Of a DNA stretch of 64,000 bases, positions 53,803 to 63,204 are shown one piece after another. The DNA lies in the NCBI GenBank assembly GCA_913064775.1, contig CAJYAD010000003.1, positions 124,001-188,000 on the forward strand. The letters run 5' to 3'. Under the pieces are notes generated by a model. That model did no database searches. It saw only the letters and a list, made by a program, of their open reading frames with translations, and had not been told where the DNA came from. Within the stretch, counting starts at the first letter, position 1; each line of letters begins with the position of its first letter. Source of the DNA: an uncultured Albidovulum sp. (GTDB lineage Bacteria > Pseudomonadota > Alphaproteobacteria > Rhodobacterales > Rhodobacteraceae). A program made the translations under genes and the position numbers.

Positions 53803-55070
53803 GCGAGCGACACCTTTCCTTTGCCGGTGATCATTCCATAAAGCAGGAAGAGGATCAGCGTGACCACGGTCAGGATCGTACCTAGCGCCGCGGCAAGGCC
53901 CCAGTTCAGCGATTGCTGCACGTTATAGGCGATCCGGTTCGAGATGAACTGCCCGCTCTGCCCGCCGACGAGTTCCGGCGTGATGTAGTAGCCGATAGAC
54001 AGGATGAACACCAACAGCACACCGGCACCGACACCCGCCACCGTCAGCGGCGCGAACACCCGCCAGAAGGCGCGCCAGGGATGGGCACCCATAGAGATCG
54101 CCGCACGCATGTAGGTGTCGGGGATCGAGCGCATCACCGAATAGAGCGGCAGCACCATGAAGGGTAGCAGCACCTGGGTCATCACGATCACCGTGCCCAG
54201 GGCGTTGTTAATCAGCTGTGGTCGTGCCGCTTCGGACACCATGCCCGACCCGACCAGCAGCGAATTGACCACGCCTTGCGATTGCAACAGCACGATCCAC
54301 GCGGTGATCCGCACCAGAAGCGAGGTCCAGAACGGCAGCAGCACCGCGATCATCATCAGGTTGGCGCGGCTCGGCGGCATGCGCGAGATCCAGTAGGCCA
54401 GCGGATAGCCCAGCGCCAGCGTCAGCGCGGTAACCAGGGCCGACATCCAGGCCGTGCGGATGAACAGCTTGATATAGATGCGCTCATACGAGGGCACCCG
54501 TTCGATATGCCCGGTGGGCGACACCTGCATGTCGACCGCGGCCAGATAATAATCGGCCGTGAACATCGAGCTTTGTCGTTTCAGCAGATTCCAGATCGGC
54601 ATCTGACCCCATTTGGGATCGATCTTGATCAATTCGTCCTTCCAGCTTGCCGGAGGCGTCGTGACCTTGCTCGAGCGGAAGGACGTCTTGTTGATCACCC
54701 CCATCACGCCCGGCATTTCCTGGTTCAGCCGCTTGGCGATGCGGCCGAAGGTGCGCGCCTTGTACGCCACGGTCAGATCCTCGCCGACGGCGGCATAGAC
54801 CTTTTCAGGGGGCAATTCCTTGCCGTTCCAGGTGGCCATCGCCGCCACGGTCTTGGGCATGTAGTCACGGACCGCCGTGTTGGCGACGCTCAGCCAGACC
54901 ATCCCGATCAGCGGGACAAGGAACATCACGGTGATGAAAGCCAGCAGCGGCAGCGTCAGCATGAAGGCCGTGCGGCGCTTCTTTGCCTCCGCCCTGCGCA
55001 GGTTCGCTTTCAGCGAGGAGGAGCCGGCCAAAGCCGGCCCCCCCGTTGCGACTGTTACATCAGCGCACAT
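53799..55070 (-). CDS. polyamine-type ABC transporter permease (PotB-like), long form
   Basis: A 423-residue permease, well above the 285-300 residues usual for PotB. The first membrane segment (TAFMLTLPLLAFITVMFLVPLIGMVWLSV) is followed by a hydrophilic insertion of about 135 residues (roughly 70-205), rich in Lys, Asp and Pro, which should lie in the periplasm. The rest is normal: YIKLFIRTAWMSALVTALTLALGYPLAYW and EAA loop YMRAAISMGAHPWRAFWRVFAPLTVAGVG. Large first periplasmic loops are known in some members of this permease group. The start ATG at 55070 lies 10 bases after the binding-protein stop. Confidence 0.9.
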   Translation of the reverse strand: MCADVTVATGGPALAGSSSLKANLRRAEAKKRRTAFMLTLPLLAFITVMFLVPLIGMVWLSVANTAVRDYMPKTVAAMATWNGKELPPEKVYAAVGEDLTVAYKARTFGRIAKRLNQEMPGVMGVINKTSFRSSKVTTPPASWKDELIKIDPKWGQMPIWNLLKRQSSMFTADYYLAAVDMQVSPTGHIERVPSYERIYIKLFIRTAWMSALVTALTLALGYPLAYWISRMPPSRANLMMIAVLLPFWTSLLVRITAWIVLLQSQGVVNSLLVGSGMVSEAARPQLINNALGTVIVMTQVLLPFMVLPLYSVMRSIPDTYMRAAISMGAHPWRAFWRVFAPLTVAGVGAGVLLVFILSIGYYITPELVGGQSGQFISNRIAYNVQQSLNWGLAAALGTILTVVTLILFLLYGMITGKGKVSLA

Positions 55071-55080
55071 GGTCTACCGA

Positions 55081-56280
55081 TCAGCTTGCGAGCCAGGACG
55101 AGAAGCGCTGGCTCAGCTGCGGGCCGTAGTTCGACCAGAACGACGCGCTCTTGGCGATCGAGTGCTTCAGATGCTCCGGCGAAGTCGGCATGTAGGGCAT
55201 CATCTTGATCTTGTCGTTCTTGTAGTAGGTCAGATCGCCCATCTCGGCGAAGGACGATTTCCGCGCCGGCGAATAGGCGATGTAACGCGCCTGCTCGACC
55301 AGCGACTTGGTCGAGGTCGAGAAGCGCAGGAAGTCCATCGCCGCCTGCAGACGGTCCTTGGGCAGGCTGGCCGGGATGGTCCAGCCGTCCCATTCGTAGA
55401 TGCCGCCGTCCCAGATGAAGCCGAAGGGCTGGTCATCAGCGGCGATCGCGTTGAAGATCCGGCCGTTGTAGGCCGAGGCGATCACGGCGTCACCCTGCGC
55501 CAGCATCTGCGGCGGCTGCGCGCCTTCGCTCCACCACACGGCGTGCGGCTTCAGCTCGTCCAGCTTCTTGAAGGCGCGGTCGACGCCCTCGGGCTTGGCC
55601 AGCTCTTCGTAGATCTTGTCCTTCTCGACGCCGTCGACATAGAGCGCCCATTCCAGGTTGCCCGCCGGGATCTTCTGCAGCGCGCGCTTGCCGGGGAACT
55701 TCTCAAGATCCCAGACATCCTTGACCGAGGTCGGCATGTCGCCCTTGAAGGCTTTCTTGTTGTAGCCGAACATCGTGTTGTACGAGATCGTCGAGACATA
55801 GCCGCCCGAGGTCTCGCCGGCGGCGCCAGAGCCCAGCGAACCCGCGGTGAAGTCTTCCGACGCGGGCTTGCCGTCCGGAGCGTTGTCGAGATCCTTGTCC
55901 CAGACGATTTCCTGCAGCAGGCCCTGCTCATACAGGCGGTTGGCGTCGGCCTGCACCAGGTCGACGATATCCCACGAGACGTTGCCGCTTTGCTCTTGCG
56001 CGGTCAGCAGAGCCGGGCCGTTGCCGGATTTCTCGATGTTGTTGAAATCGATCTTGGTCTTGGCGGTGAAGGGCTTCTGATAGGCCTCGATCTGGCTCAT
56101 CTGATAGGCACCGCCCCAGGAGCACAGGTTGATCTTGTCAACGCCGGCCGCCATCGCGCGCCGCGTACCGATCAACGTCGACAGCGACGACAGCGAAACG
56201 ACGCCCGCGGTCGAGGCCCCCAGCGCCAGCAGGTCGCGCCGTGAGATGGGCATCTTGCGGTTCTCCGGGTCCTTGGTCAT
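55081..56280 (-). CDS. polyamine-type ABC substrate-binding protein (PotD-like), Tat signal
   Basis: A 399-residue extracellular binding protein. The ATG at 56280 (MTKDPENRKMPISRRDLLALGAST) is favoured by spacing to GGAGG; a TTG two codons upstream is possible. The signal has the twin-arginine motif SRRDLLALG and an AMA-A cleavage end. The mature part starts DKINLCSWGGAYQMSQIEAYQKPFTAKTKI, typical of SBP_bac_8 proteins for spermidine/putrescine or related small cations. WWSEGAQPPQMLAQGDAVIASAYNGR matches the PotD/PotF hinge region. Which ligand is bound cannot be told. Confidence 0.9.
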   Translation of the reverse strand: MTKDPENRKMPISRRDLLALGASTAGVVSLSSLSTLIGTRRAMAAGVDKINLCSWGGAYQMSQIEAYQKPFTAKTKIDFNNIEKSGNGPALLTAQEQSGNVSWDIVDLVQADANRLYEQGLLQEIVWDKDLDNAPDGKPASEDFTAGSLGSGAAGETSGGYVSTISYNTMFGYNKKAFKGDMPTSVKDVWDLEKFPGKRALQKIPAGNLEWALYVDGVEKDKIYEELAKPEGVDRAFKKLDELKPHAVWWSEGAQPPQMLAQGDAVIASAYNGRIFNAIAADDQPFGFIWDGGIYEWDGWTIPASLPKDRLQAAMDFLRFSTSTKSLVEQARYIAYSPARKSSFAEMGDLTYYKNDKIKMMPYMPTSPEHLKHSIAKSASFWSNYGPQLSQRFSSWLAS

Positions 56281-56366
56281 GGTCAAAATCCTCCGATGTT
56301 GCAGGGCGTTAACCTCGCCCCTGGTTGAATTGGCACCGCCCCCCCGCCTTGGATGGGGGGAACGGG

Positions 56367-57467
56367 CTATTGTGCGTCAAGCGCGCGCGCGTCCTTGGGA
56401 TCCCAGCCGATTTTGATCATCTGGCCGGGTTCCAGCCGCGTCTGCCCCTGGGTGTTGCGCGATTTGATGATGAATTCATCCGATCCCGCCACCTTCAATC
56501 GGGTGCGGAAGATGTCGCCCATGTAGATGAATTCCAACACTTCGGCGTCCAGGGTCTGCGCCCCGGGGGGCATCAGTTCCTCGCGGTATTCCACCCGCTC
56601 CGGGCGGATCGAGATCAGCGTCTTCTGGCCCTTCGAGGTGACGTTCACCGCCGTCGCGCGGATCACCTCGCCGTTGTCGAGACGGATCAGGGCGGTTTCG
56701 CCATCAATCGCCTCGACGGTGCCGAGCAGCTTGTTGTTCTCGCCGATGAACTGGGCGACGAAGCTGTTGTCGGGGCTTTCATAAAGCGTCGCCGGCGGCG
56801 CCAGCTGCTGGATGCGGCCGTCGTTGAACACCGCGATGCGGTCCGACATGGTCAGCGCCTCGCCCTGGTCGTGGGTGACGTAGACCACGGTGATGCCAAG
56901 GCTGTCGTGCAGATGCTTGATCTCGAACTGCATATGTTCGCGCAACTGCTTGTCGAGCGCGCCCAGCGGTTCGTCCATCAGCACCAGCTCCGGATCGAAG
57001 ACCAGCGCGCGGGCCAGCGCGATGCGCTGCTGCTGCCCACCCGAAAGCTGCGACGGACGGCGGTTGGCGAATTCGCCCATCTGCACCATGTCCAGCGCCC
57101 GCTTGATCTTGGATTCGCGCTCGGATTTGTCGATGCTGCGCACTTCCAGCGGGAACGACAGGTTCTCACCCACCGTCATATGCGGGAACAATGCGTAGTT
57201 CTGGAACACCATGCCGATCCCGCGCTTGTGCGGCGGGACCGAGTTGATCGGACGCCCGTCCAGGCGAATATCACCCTGGGTGGCGGTCTCGAACCCCGCC
57301 AGCATCATCAGACAGGTCGTCTTGCCCGAGCCCGACGGCCCGAGCATGGTCAGAAACTCGCCCTGGCCGATCTTCAGGTTGAGATCTTTGACGACAAGCG
57401 ATTCGCCGTCATAGGTTTTCTGCACGCGATCGAATTCGACAAAAGCGTCGTTGTGGTCTTTAGCCAC
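56367..57467 (-). CDS. polyamine-type ABC transporter ATPase (PotA-like)
   Basis: A 366-residue ATPase with a GTG start at 57467, chosen because GGAG stands six bases in front and no in-frame ATG is near. Walker A GPSGSGKTT near 42, Q-loop MVFQNYALFPHMTVGEN, signature LSGGQQQRIALARAL, Walker B LVLMDEPLGALD, H-loop VTHDQGEAL. The C-terminal TOBE domain (about 280-366) has LISIRPERVEYREE and IYMGDIFRTRLKV. First gene of potA-type, binding protein, potB-type, potC-type. Confidence 0.93.
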   Translation of the reverse strand: MAKDHNDAFVEFDRVQKTYDGESLVVKDLNLKIGQGEFLTMLGPSGSGKTTCLMMLAGFETATQGDIRLDGRPINSVPPHKRGIGMVFQNYALFPHMTVGENLSFPLEVRSIDKSERESKIKRALDMVQMGEFANRRPSQLSGGQQQRIALARALVFDPELVLMDEPLGALDKQLREHMQFEIKHLHDSLGITVVYVTHDQGEALTMSDRIAVFNDGRIQQLAPPATLYESPDNSFVAQFIGENNKLLGTVEAIDGETALIRLDNGEVIRATAVNVTSKGQKTLISIRPERVEYREELMPPGAQTLDAEVLEFIYMGDIFRTRLKVAGSDEFIIKSRNTQGQTRLEPGQMIKIGWDPKDARALDAQ

Positions 57468-57901
57468 CTACATCTCCCCGATGGTCGCGGCACTTCGCCG
57501 TGCCTTTCTCAGTCTCGCCCGAGACAAGCAAAACCCGTCCGCCATTGCAACCGGCTTGTCTGCTTTTCGCACACAAGCGCGGGATTGCGGTAAAAATAAT
57601 CAATAATTAGTCGAGCAGACGGTCAAAACGGCAGCTTCCAGAGCCTGTGCAGGCAAATCGCCTGCTTCCGACGCAAGGACCTGCCCAACCAGCCGGGCGG
57701 GAAGCGCATCGTCGGGCGCAAGTACCCGCAACTTCAGGTAGAGCGGCCCACAAAACACCACCTTTGGGTGCATTCGCGGCCCTCAGATCCGAAACAGGCG
57801 CCGCATCAGGCGTGACGCCGGCGTCCTGAACCGAAGCGGCGCAGCGCGGCCAGCCGCGGGCCAAAGCAGGACAAGGCCCCCCAAGGCCCCGCCCCCGCGC
57901 G
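57468..57901. other. 434-bp gap with inverted repeats and an AT-rich patch, no gene supported
   Basis: The gap between the PotA-like start and the adenine deaminase stop contains AGACAAGC (57522-57529) and its reverse complement GCTTGTCT (57554-57561), 24 bases apart, near the transporter start, a possible regulator site. An AT-rich patch at 57590-57611 includes AATCAATAATTAG, one mismatch from the IHF consensus. The rest is GC-rich; short open frames there have no codon or family support. A promoter for the transporter must be here, but I cannot place it. Confidence 0.4.
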
Positions 57902-59599
57902 CTACCCGATCACCTCAAAGCGGTCAACGTCGACCATGCCGTGATCGGTGATCTTCAGATGCGGAATCACCGGCAGCGCCAGAAAGGCAAGCTGCAGGAA
58001 GGGCTCTTCCAGCACCACCCCCAGCCCCGCCGCAGCGGCGCGCAAACCGACCAGCCCGTCGCGCACCACTTCGAAGGGTTCCAGGCTCATCAACCCCGCG
58101 ACCGGCAGCGCCACCTCGGCCAGCACCTGCCCGCCCCGCACCACGACAAAGCCGCCCTCGATCTCGCCCAGCCGGTTCGCGGCCAGCGCCATGTCGTCGT
58201 AATCCACCCCCACCACGGCGATGTTGTGATGGTCGTGGCAGACGGTCGAGGCGATCGCCCCGGCCTTCAGCCCGAAACCCCGCACGAAGCCGGTGGCGAT
58301 GTTGCCGTTCACCCCGTGCCGCTCGATCACCGCGATCTTGATCAGGTCGCGGGCGGGATCGGGGCGCTTGTCGCCATCCGTGGGGGCGATCTCCTCGGTA
58401 AGGTGCTCCGTGATGATCTTGCCGGGCAGGATGCCGATCACCGGAGTCTCGGCGCGGTTGCCCTTGGTGCGAAAATCCTGTGGCCCGACGCGCCGCGCCT
58501 TCACCGAATGGCGCGCCACCGGTTCAATCAGCGCGCGCGCGGCAAAGGCCGCATCGCCCACCTCGACCCCGCCGCAGATCACGCCCCGGGCGTTGCAGCC
58601 TTCCAGGCTATCGATGCGCACGATATCGGCGCGCTTGCCCGGCGCGATCAGGCCGCGATCCTTCAGCCCGAAGGCCTCGGCCGCCGAAAGGCTTGCCGTG
58701 CGGTAGACCGCCAGCGGATCGGCCCCCAGCGCGATCGCGGTGCGGATCATGTAATCCAGATGCCCGTGCTCGGCGATATCCAGCGGGTTCCGGTCATCGG
58801 TACAAAAGCAGATATAGGGCGAATGGCGCTCTGTGATCAGCGGCGCCAGCGCATGCAAATCCTTGGAAACCGAGCCCTCTCGGATCAGCACCCGCATCCC
58901 CTTGCGCAGTTTTTCCAGCGCCTCCTCGGCCGTCGTCGCCTCATGCTCGGTCCGGATGCCTGCGCTGATATAGGCGTTGAGGTCGCGACCGCGCAGAAGC
59001 GGGCAATGGCCGTCGATATGGCGGCCGCGGAAGGCCTTCAGCTTTTCCATGCAGCCCGGATCGCGGTGGATCACGCCGGGGAAATTCATGAACTCCGCCA
59101 GCCCGATCACCCGCGGATGATCCATCAGCGGCACCAGATCCGCGGCCTCCAGCCGCGCGCCCGCGGTCTCCATATGGGTCGAGGGCACGCAGGACGACAG
59201 GTTCACCCGGATGTCCATCACCGTCCGGGCCGAGGCATCAAGGAAGTAGCGGATCCCGTCCAGCCCCGCGACATTGGCGATCTCATGCGGATCGCAGATC
59301 GCGGTGGTGACGCCGCGCGGGGTGACGCAGCGGTCGAACTCAAACGGCGTGACGGCCGAGCTTTCGATATGCAGATGGGTGTCGATAAAGCCGGGGACGA
59401 GGATCTCGCCGCTGCAGTCGATGACCCGCGTGCCGTCGTATTCCGCGAAGGTGCCGACGATCATGTCGCCGCAGATCGCCACATCAGTCTCGACCAACTC
59501 GCCGGTGATCAGGTCGAACACCCGCCCGCCCTTCAGCACCAGATCGGCGGGCGCCTCGCCCCTCCCCTGCACGATCGCCGTTTCCAGATCCGCCTGCAT
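57902..59599 (-). CDS. ade: adenine deaminase (amidohydrolase type)
   Basis: Converts adenine to hypoxanthine and ammonia. 565 residues from the ATG at 59599 ([25 protein letters not shown]) with GGAGG five bases upstream. Amidohydrolase metal motif [13 protein letters not shown] near 95, [46 protein letters not shown], and [21 protein letters not shown]. The C-terminal adenine deaminase domain has [40 protein letters not shown]. The product is the substrate of XdhAB encoded at the other end of the window. Confidence 0.95.
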   Translation of the reverse strand: MQADLETAIVQGRGEAPADLVLKGGRVFDLITGELVETDVAICGDMIVGTFAEYDGTRVIDCSGEILVPGFIDTHLHIESSAVTPFEFDRCVTPRGVTTAICDPHEIANVAGLDGIRYFLDASARTVMDIRVNLSSCVPSTHMETAGARLEAADLVPLMDHPRVIGLAEFMNFPGVIHRDPGCMEKLKAFRGRHIDGHCPLLRGRDLNAYISAGIRTEHEATTAEEALEKLRKGMRVLIREGSVSKDLHALAPLITERHSPYICFCTDDRNPLDIAEHGHLDYMIRTAIALGADPLAVYRTASLSAAEAFGLKDRGLIAPGKRADIVRIDSLEGCNARGVICGGVEVGDAAFAARALIEPVARHSVKARRVGPQDFRTKGNRAETPVIGILPGKIITEHLTEEIAPTDGDKRPDPARDLIKIAVIERHGVNGNIATGFVRGFGLKAGAIASTVCHDHHNIAVVGVDYDDMALAANRLGEIEGGFVVVRGGQVLAEVALPVAGLMSLEPFEVVRDGLVGLRAAAAGLGVVLEEPFLQLAFLALPVIPHLKITDHGMVDVDRFEVIG

Positions 59600-59866
59600 G
59601 CCTGCCTCCGCCTTCGCCGTTCTCGTCTGGCCGCAGATTGCGCGCAGTCTGGTACGAAGGTCCACCCCCCCGAGGGCCGCAGAGGGGGACGCAGAGGGAC
59701 GGCGCAGAGGCGCCCACGGCGCCTTGCCCCAGCTTCGTCGGCGCCGGGCGCGGCAAACCGCCCCGCTCACCTTGACTTGAGCGGCCCGGTTGCACCATCT
59801 AGACCCTCAACCACAAGAAACTGGGGCCGGATCGGCCGCGCCAACGAAAGAAGAGACCGCCCCGCG
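59600..59866. promoter_or_regulatory. divergent ade-mrpA region with a likely mrpA promoter
   Basis: TTGACT (59772-59777) and CATCTA (59796-59801), spaced by 18 bases, could be the mrpA promoter and would give a leader of about 60 bases. Upstream, GCAGAGG occurs three times (59679, 59691, 59704) at 12-13 bp spacing, which might be a regulator array for either gene. No gene is supported in the gap. Confidence 0.45.
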
Positions 59867-62794
59867 ATGCCCCTAGCCCTGATCGCCGCGCTGCCTTTCC
59901 TTGGCGCCCTGTTCCCGGCGCTGATGGCCCGTGCGGGGCGCAACACCTGCGCCGGGGTTACGGGCGCCTTCACCGCGCTGGCGCTGCTGGGCCTGTTGCT
60001 GCACGCCCCGGCGGTGCTGGCCGGCCACGAGATCGTGCAGCGCATCACCTGGGTGCCGCAGATCGGGCTGAACGCCAATTTCTTCCTCGACGGGCTGGGG
60101 TTTCTCTTCGCATTGCTGATCCTTGGGATCGGCCTGCTGATCATCCTCTATGCGCGCTTCTATCTGGATCCCAAGGATTCGATGGGCGAATTCTACACCT
60201 ATCTGCTGCTGTTCCAGGGCGCGATGGTGGGCATCGTGCTGTCGGACAACGTCCTGCTTTTGCTGGTGTTCTGGGAACTCACCTCACTGTCGTCCTTCCT
60301 GCTGATCGGCTTCTGGAAGCACCTGGCCGAGGGCCGTCAGGGCGCGCGGATGGCGCTGGCCGTCACCGGCATGGGCGGCCTTGCGATGATCGCGGGGATG
60401 CTGATCCTGGGCCATATCGCGGGCAGCTATGATATCAGCGAGATCCTCAAGCACCGCACGGAAATCCAGGCCTCGCCGCTGTTCCTGCCGGCGATGCTGC
60501 TGATCCTGACCGGCGCCTTCGCCAAATCGGCGCAGTTCCCGTTCCACTTCTGGCTGCCGCATGCGATGGCCGCACCGACGCCGGTGTCGGCCTATCTGCA
60601 TTCGGCGACCATGGTGAAGGCCGGGCTGTTCCTGATGGCCCGACTCTGGCCGATTTTCGCGGGGCGGCCGGAATGGTTCTACATCGTCTCAACCGTGGGC
60701 CTGCTAACCATGGTGATGGCGGCCAAGATCGCCCTGTTCAAGGACGATCTAAAGGCGCTGCTGGCCTATTCGACGGTCTCGCATCTGGGGCTGATCACCT
60801 TCCTTCTGGGCCTCGGCACCAAGGCGGCCGCGGTCGCGGCAGTGTTCCACATCATCAACCACGCCATCTTCAAGGCCGCGCTCTTCATGACCGCCGGCAT
60901 CGTCGATCATGAAACCCACACCCGCGACGCCAAGCGCCTGGGCGGGCTGATGACGCTGATGCCGATCACCTTCACCATCGCCACGATCGCGGGCCTTGCG
61001 ATGGCCGGCATCCCGCCCTTCAACGGCTTCATCTCGAAAGAGATGATGCTGGAGGCCGCGGCCCATACCTACTGGCTGGGCAATCCGTGGATCCTGGGCG
61101 TGGTGGCAACGCTGGGGGCGCTGTTCTCGGTCGCCTATTCGCTGCGCTACATCGCCCATGTCTTCCTGGGGCCGGCGCGCGACGACTACCCCGCGAAGCC
61201 GCATGACCCGGGTTTCGGCCTCTGGGCCTCGCCCGGCATCCTGGCGGCGCTGGTGATCGCGATCGGCCTGTTCCCGATGGCCATGGCGGGCTGGATCGTC
61301 ACCGCCGCCGCGAGCGCGGTGACGGGCACCGCCGTGCACCCGGAATTGGCGCTGTGGCACGGGATCAGCCCGGCGCTGTGGATGTCGGTCATTGCCGTAT
61401 CGGGCGGCGCGCTGCTGGTCGCGCTGCACGCCCCGTTGGAGCGCCTCTGGCTCGCCACCCCAAAACCCGAGGCCAAGCGGATCTTCGACGCGCTGATGCG
61501 CGCCGCCACCGGCGCCGCGCGCGGGGTGACCGAAGGGCTGCACAACGGCGCGATCAGCCGCTACCTGACGATCTTCTCGGTCACCTGCATCCTGGCCGGG
61601 GCCTATGCCTATTTCAGCGGCACCGTCTCGGCCGGCACCCGCGCCCTGACCCCGCTGGAGCCGGTGCCGCTGATCGCCTGGTTCGCACTGGTGGCGGCCA
61701 CGGCGGCGGTGGTGATGTATCACCACAACCGCCTGCTGTCCTTGGTGCTGGTGGGGATCATCGGGCTGATGGTCTCGATCGCCTTCGTCTACCTGTCCGC
61801 CCCGGATCTGGCGCTGACGCAGATCTCGGTCGAGGTGGTGACGGTGATGCTGCTGCTGCTGGCGCTGAACTTCCTGCCCAAGACCACGCCGAAGGAAAGC
61901 TCCTCGCCGCGCAAATGGCGCGACGGGATCATCGCGATCGCGGGCGGCCTTGGCGTCGGCGGGCTGATCTATGCGCTGATGATGCGCAATTTCGCGTTCC
62001 AGACGATCTCGGCCTATCAGATGGCGCATGCCAAGCCCGACGCGGGCGGCGAGAACGTGGTCAACGTGATCATCGTGGATTTCCGCGGCTATGACACCTT
62101 CGGCGAGATCACCGTGCTGGGCATCGCCGCGATCGCGATCTACGCGCTGACCGACGCGCTGCTGCGCGGGCCGGCGAATGCGCGGCTGCGCGGCTGGGTG
62201 CCGGATCTGAAGCGCGCCGGCGACCGGCATCCGCTGATGCTGGTGGTGGCGACGCGGGTGATGATGCCGATCGCGGTGCTGGTGGGCATCTTCATCTATC
62301 TGCGCGGCCATAACGATCCCGGCGGCGGTTTTGTCGCGGGGCTGGTGATCGCGATTGCGCTGCTGATGCAATACATGGCCTCGGGCTTTGCCTGGGCACA
62401 TCTGCGCCAGCGCTTCAACTACCAGGCGCTGATCGGGCTGGGGGTGCTGGCGGCGGCGTTCACCGGGATCGGCGCCTTCTTCAACGGGCGGCCGTTCCTG
62501 ACCTCGGATTTCGGCCATTTCTACATCCCCTATCTGGGCCATTTCGAACTGGCGACGGCGATGGGCTTTGATCTGGGCGTGTTCCTGACCGTGGTCGGCG
62601 CGGTGATGCTGGCGCTGGCCAGCCTGTCGCTGATCGCCCGCCGCGCCGGTGAAACCGTGAACCGCGCCCCGATGAGCATCGATCCGCGCGAGGACGCCGC
62701 CGAAGCCAGCCCCGAAGCACGCCCGGAAAACGCGCCCGGCACCGACGTGGCGCCGGATGGCGACGGCCCGCCCCCCGCGCCGGAGGTCCGCTGA
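59867..62794 (+). CDS. mrpA: Mrp-type Na+(K+)/H+ antiporter subunit A fused to subunit B
   Basis: Large subunit of the multi-gene Mrp/Pha cation-proton antiporter, 975 residues, start ATG at 59867 (MPLALIAALPFLGALFPALMARAG). The N-terminal proton-antiporter domain is complex I NuoL-like: KSAQFPFHFWLPHAMAAPTPVSAYLHSATMVKAG with the key lysines and histidines and HIINHAIFKAALFMTAGIVDHET. The central MbhD-like segment includes IGLMVSIAFVYLSAPDLALTQISVEVVTVMLLLLALNFLP. From about residue 790 the MnhB domain follows (RVMMPIAVLVGIFIYLRGHNDPGGGFVAGLV), so MrpB is fused as in alphaproteobacterial PhaAB. A tail of about 40 polar residues ends the protein. Confidence 0.95.
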   Translation: MPLALIAALPFLGALFPALMARAGRNTCAGVTGAFTALALLGLLLHAPAVLAGHEIVQRITWVPQIGLNANFFLDGLGFLFALLILGIGLLIILYARFYLDPKDSMGEFYTYLLLFQGAMVGIVLSDNVLLLLVFWELTSLSSFLLIGFWKHLAEGRQGARMALAVTGMGGLAMIAGMLILGHIAGSYDISEILKHRTEIQASPLFLPAMLLILTGAFAKSAQFPFHFWLPHAMAAPTPVSAYLHSATMVKAGLFLMARLWPIFAGRPEWFYIVSTVGLLTMVMAAKIALFKDDLKALLAYSTVSHLGLITFLLGLGTKAAAVAAVFHIINHAIFKAALFMTAGIVDHETHTRDAKRLGGLMTLMPITFTIATIAGLAMAGIPPFNGFISKEMMLEAAAHTYWLGNPWILGVVATLGALFSVAYSLRYIAHVFLGPARDDYPAKPHDPGFGLWASPGILAALVIAIGLFPMAMAGWIVTAAASAVTGTAVHPELALWHGISPALWMSVIAVSGGALLVALHAPLERLWLATPKPEAKRIFDALMRAATGAARGVTEGLHNGAISRYLTIFSVTCILAGAYAYFSGTVSAGTRALTPLEPVPLIAWFALVAATAAVVMYHHNRLLSLVLVGIIGLMVSIAFVYLSAPDLALTQISVEVVTVMLLLLALNFLPKTTPKESSSPRKWRDGIIAIAGGLGVGGLIYALMMRNFAFQTISAYQMAHAKPDAGGENVVNVIIVDFRGYDTFGEITVLGIAAIAIYALTDALLRGPANARLRGWVPDLKRAGDRHPLMLVVATRVMMPIAVLVGIFIYLRGHNDPGGGFVAGLVIAIALLMQYMASGFAWAHLRQRFNYQALIGLGVLAAAFTGIGAFFNGRPFLTSDFGHFYIPYLGHFELATAMGFDLGVFLTVVGAVMLALASLSLIARRAGETVNRAPMSIDPREDAAEASPEARPENAPGTDVAPDGDGPPPAPEVR

Positions 62795-63204
62795 TGGAAC
62801 TTCTGGTGGCCAGCGCGGTGGGCATGATGACGGCGGCGGGGATCTATCTGTTCCTGCGGCTGCGCACTTTTCCGGTGATCCTGGGGCTGGCGCTGCTGTC
62901 CTATGCGGTGAACCTGTTCCTGTTCGCCACCGGGCGGCTGATCGTCGGCGCCCCGGCGATCCTGTCGCTGCATCTGAAGGAATATACCGACCCCCTGCCC
63001 CAGGCGCTGGTGCTGACGGCGATCGTCATCTCCTTCGGGATGACGGCGCTGGTGGTGATTCTGTCGCTGGGCGCCTATCTGGAAACCGGCAACGACCGCA
63101 TCGACATGCATGAGCCGCTGGATGCACCGCAGGTCGATGCGACGACGGCCACGCCCTCGGACGGGCCCGAACACCACCCCGCCGGGCCGGAGGAACAGTC
63201 ATGA
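62794..63204 (+). CDS. mrpC: Mrp antiporter subunit C
   Basis: A 136-residue NuoK-like membrane subunit with three hydrophobic segments: ELLVASAVGMMTAAGIYLFL, PVILGLALLSYAVNLFLFATG and QALVLTAIVISFGMTALVVILSLGAYL. ILGLALLSYAVNLFLFATGR and DPLPQALVLTAIVISFG are family signatures. The last 35 residues are polar. The start overlaps the mrpAB stop by one base (TGATG). Confidence 0.95.
   Translation: MELLVASAVGMMTAAGIYLFLRLRTFPVILGLALLSYAVNLFLFATGRLIVGAPAILSLHLKEYTDPLPQALVLTAIVISFGMTALVVILSLGAYLETGNDRIDMHEPLDAPQVDATTATPSDGPEHHPAGPEEQS

Noticed and set aside
57607-57864. 85-codon frame in the gap upstream of the PotA-like gene
   Set aside because: No ribosome binding site, no hydrophobic or domain pattern and unlike its neighbours in codon use; a chance frame.
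57941-59866. Upstream extension of the mrpA frame across the ade gene
   Set aside because: The frame is open for over 640 codons before the true start, but these lie antisense to adenine deaminase. MrpA family members begin at the hydrophobic segment at 59867.
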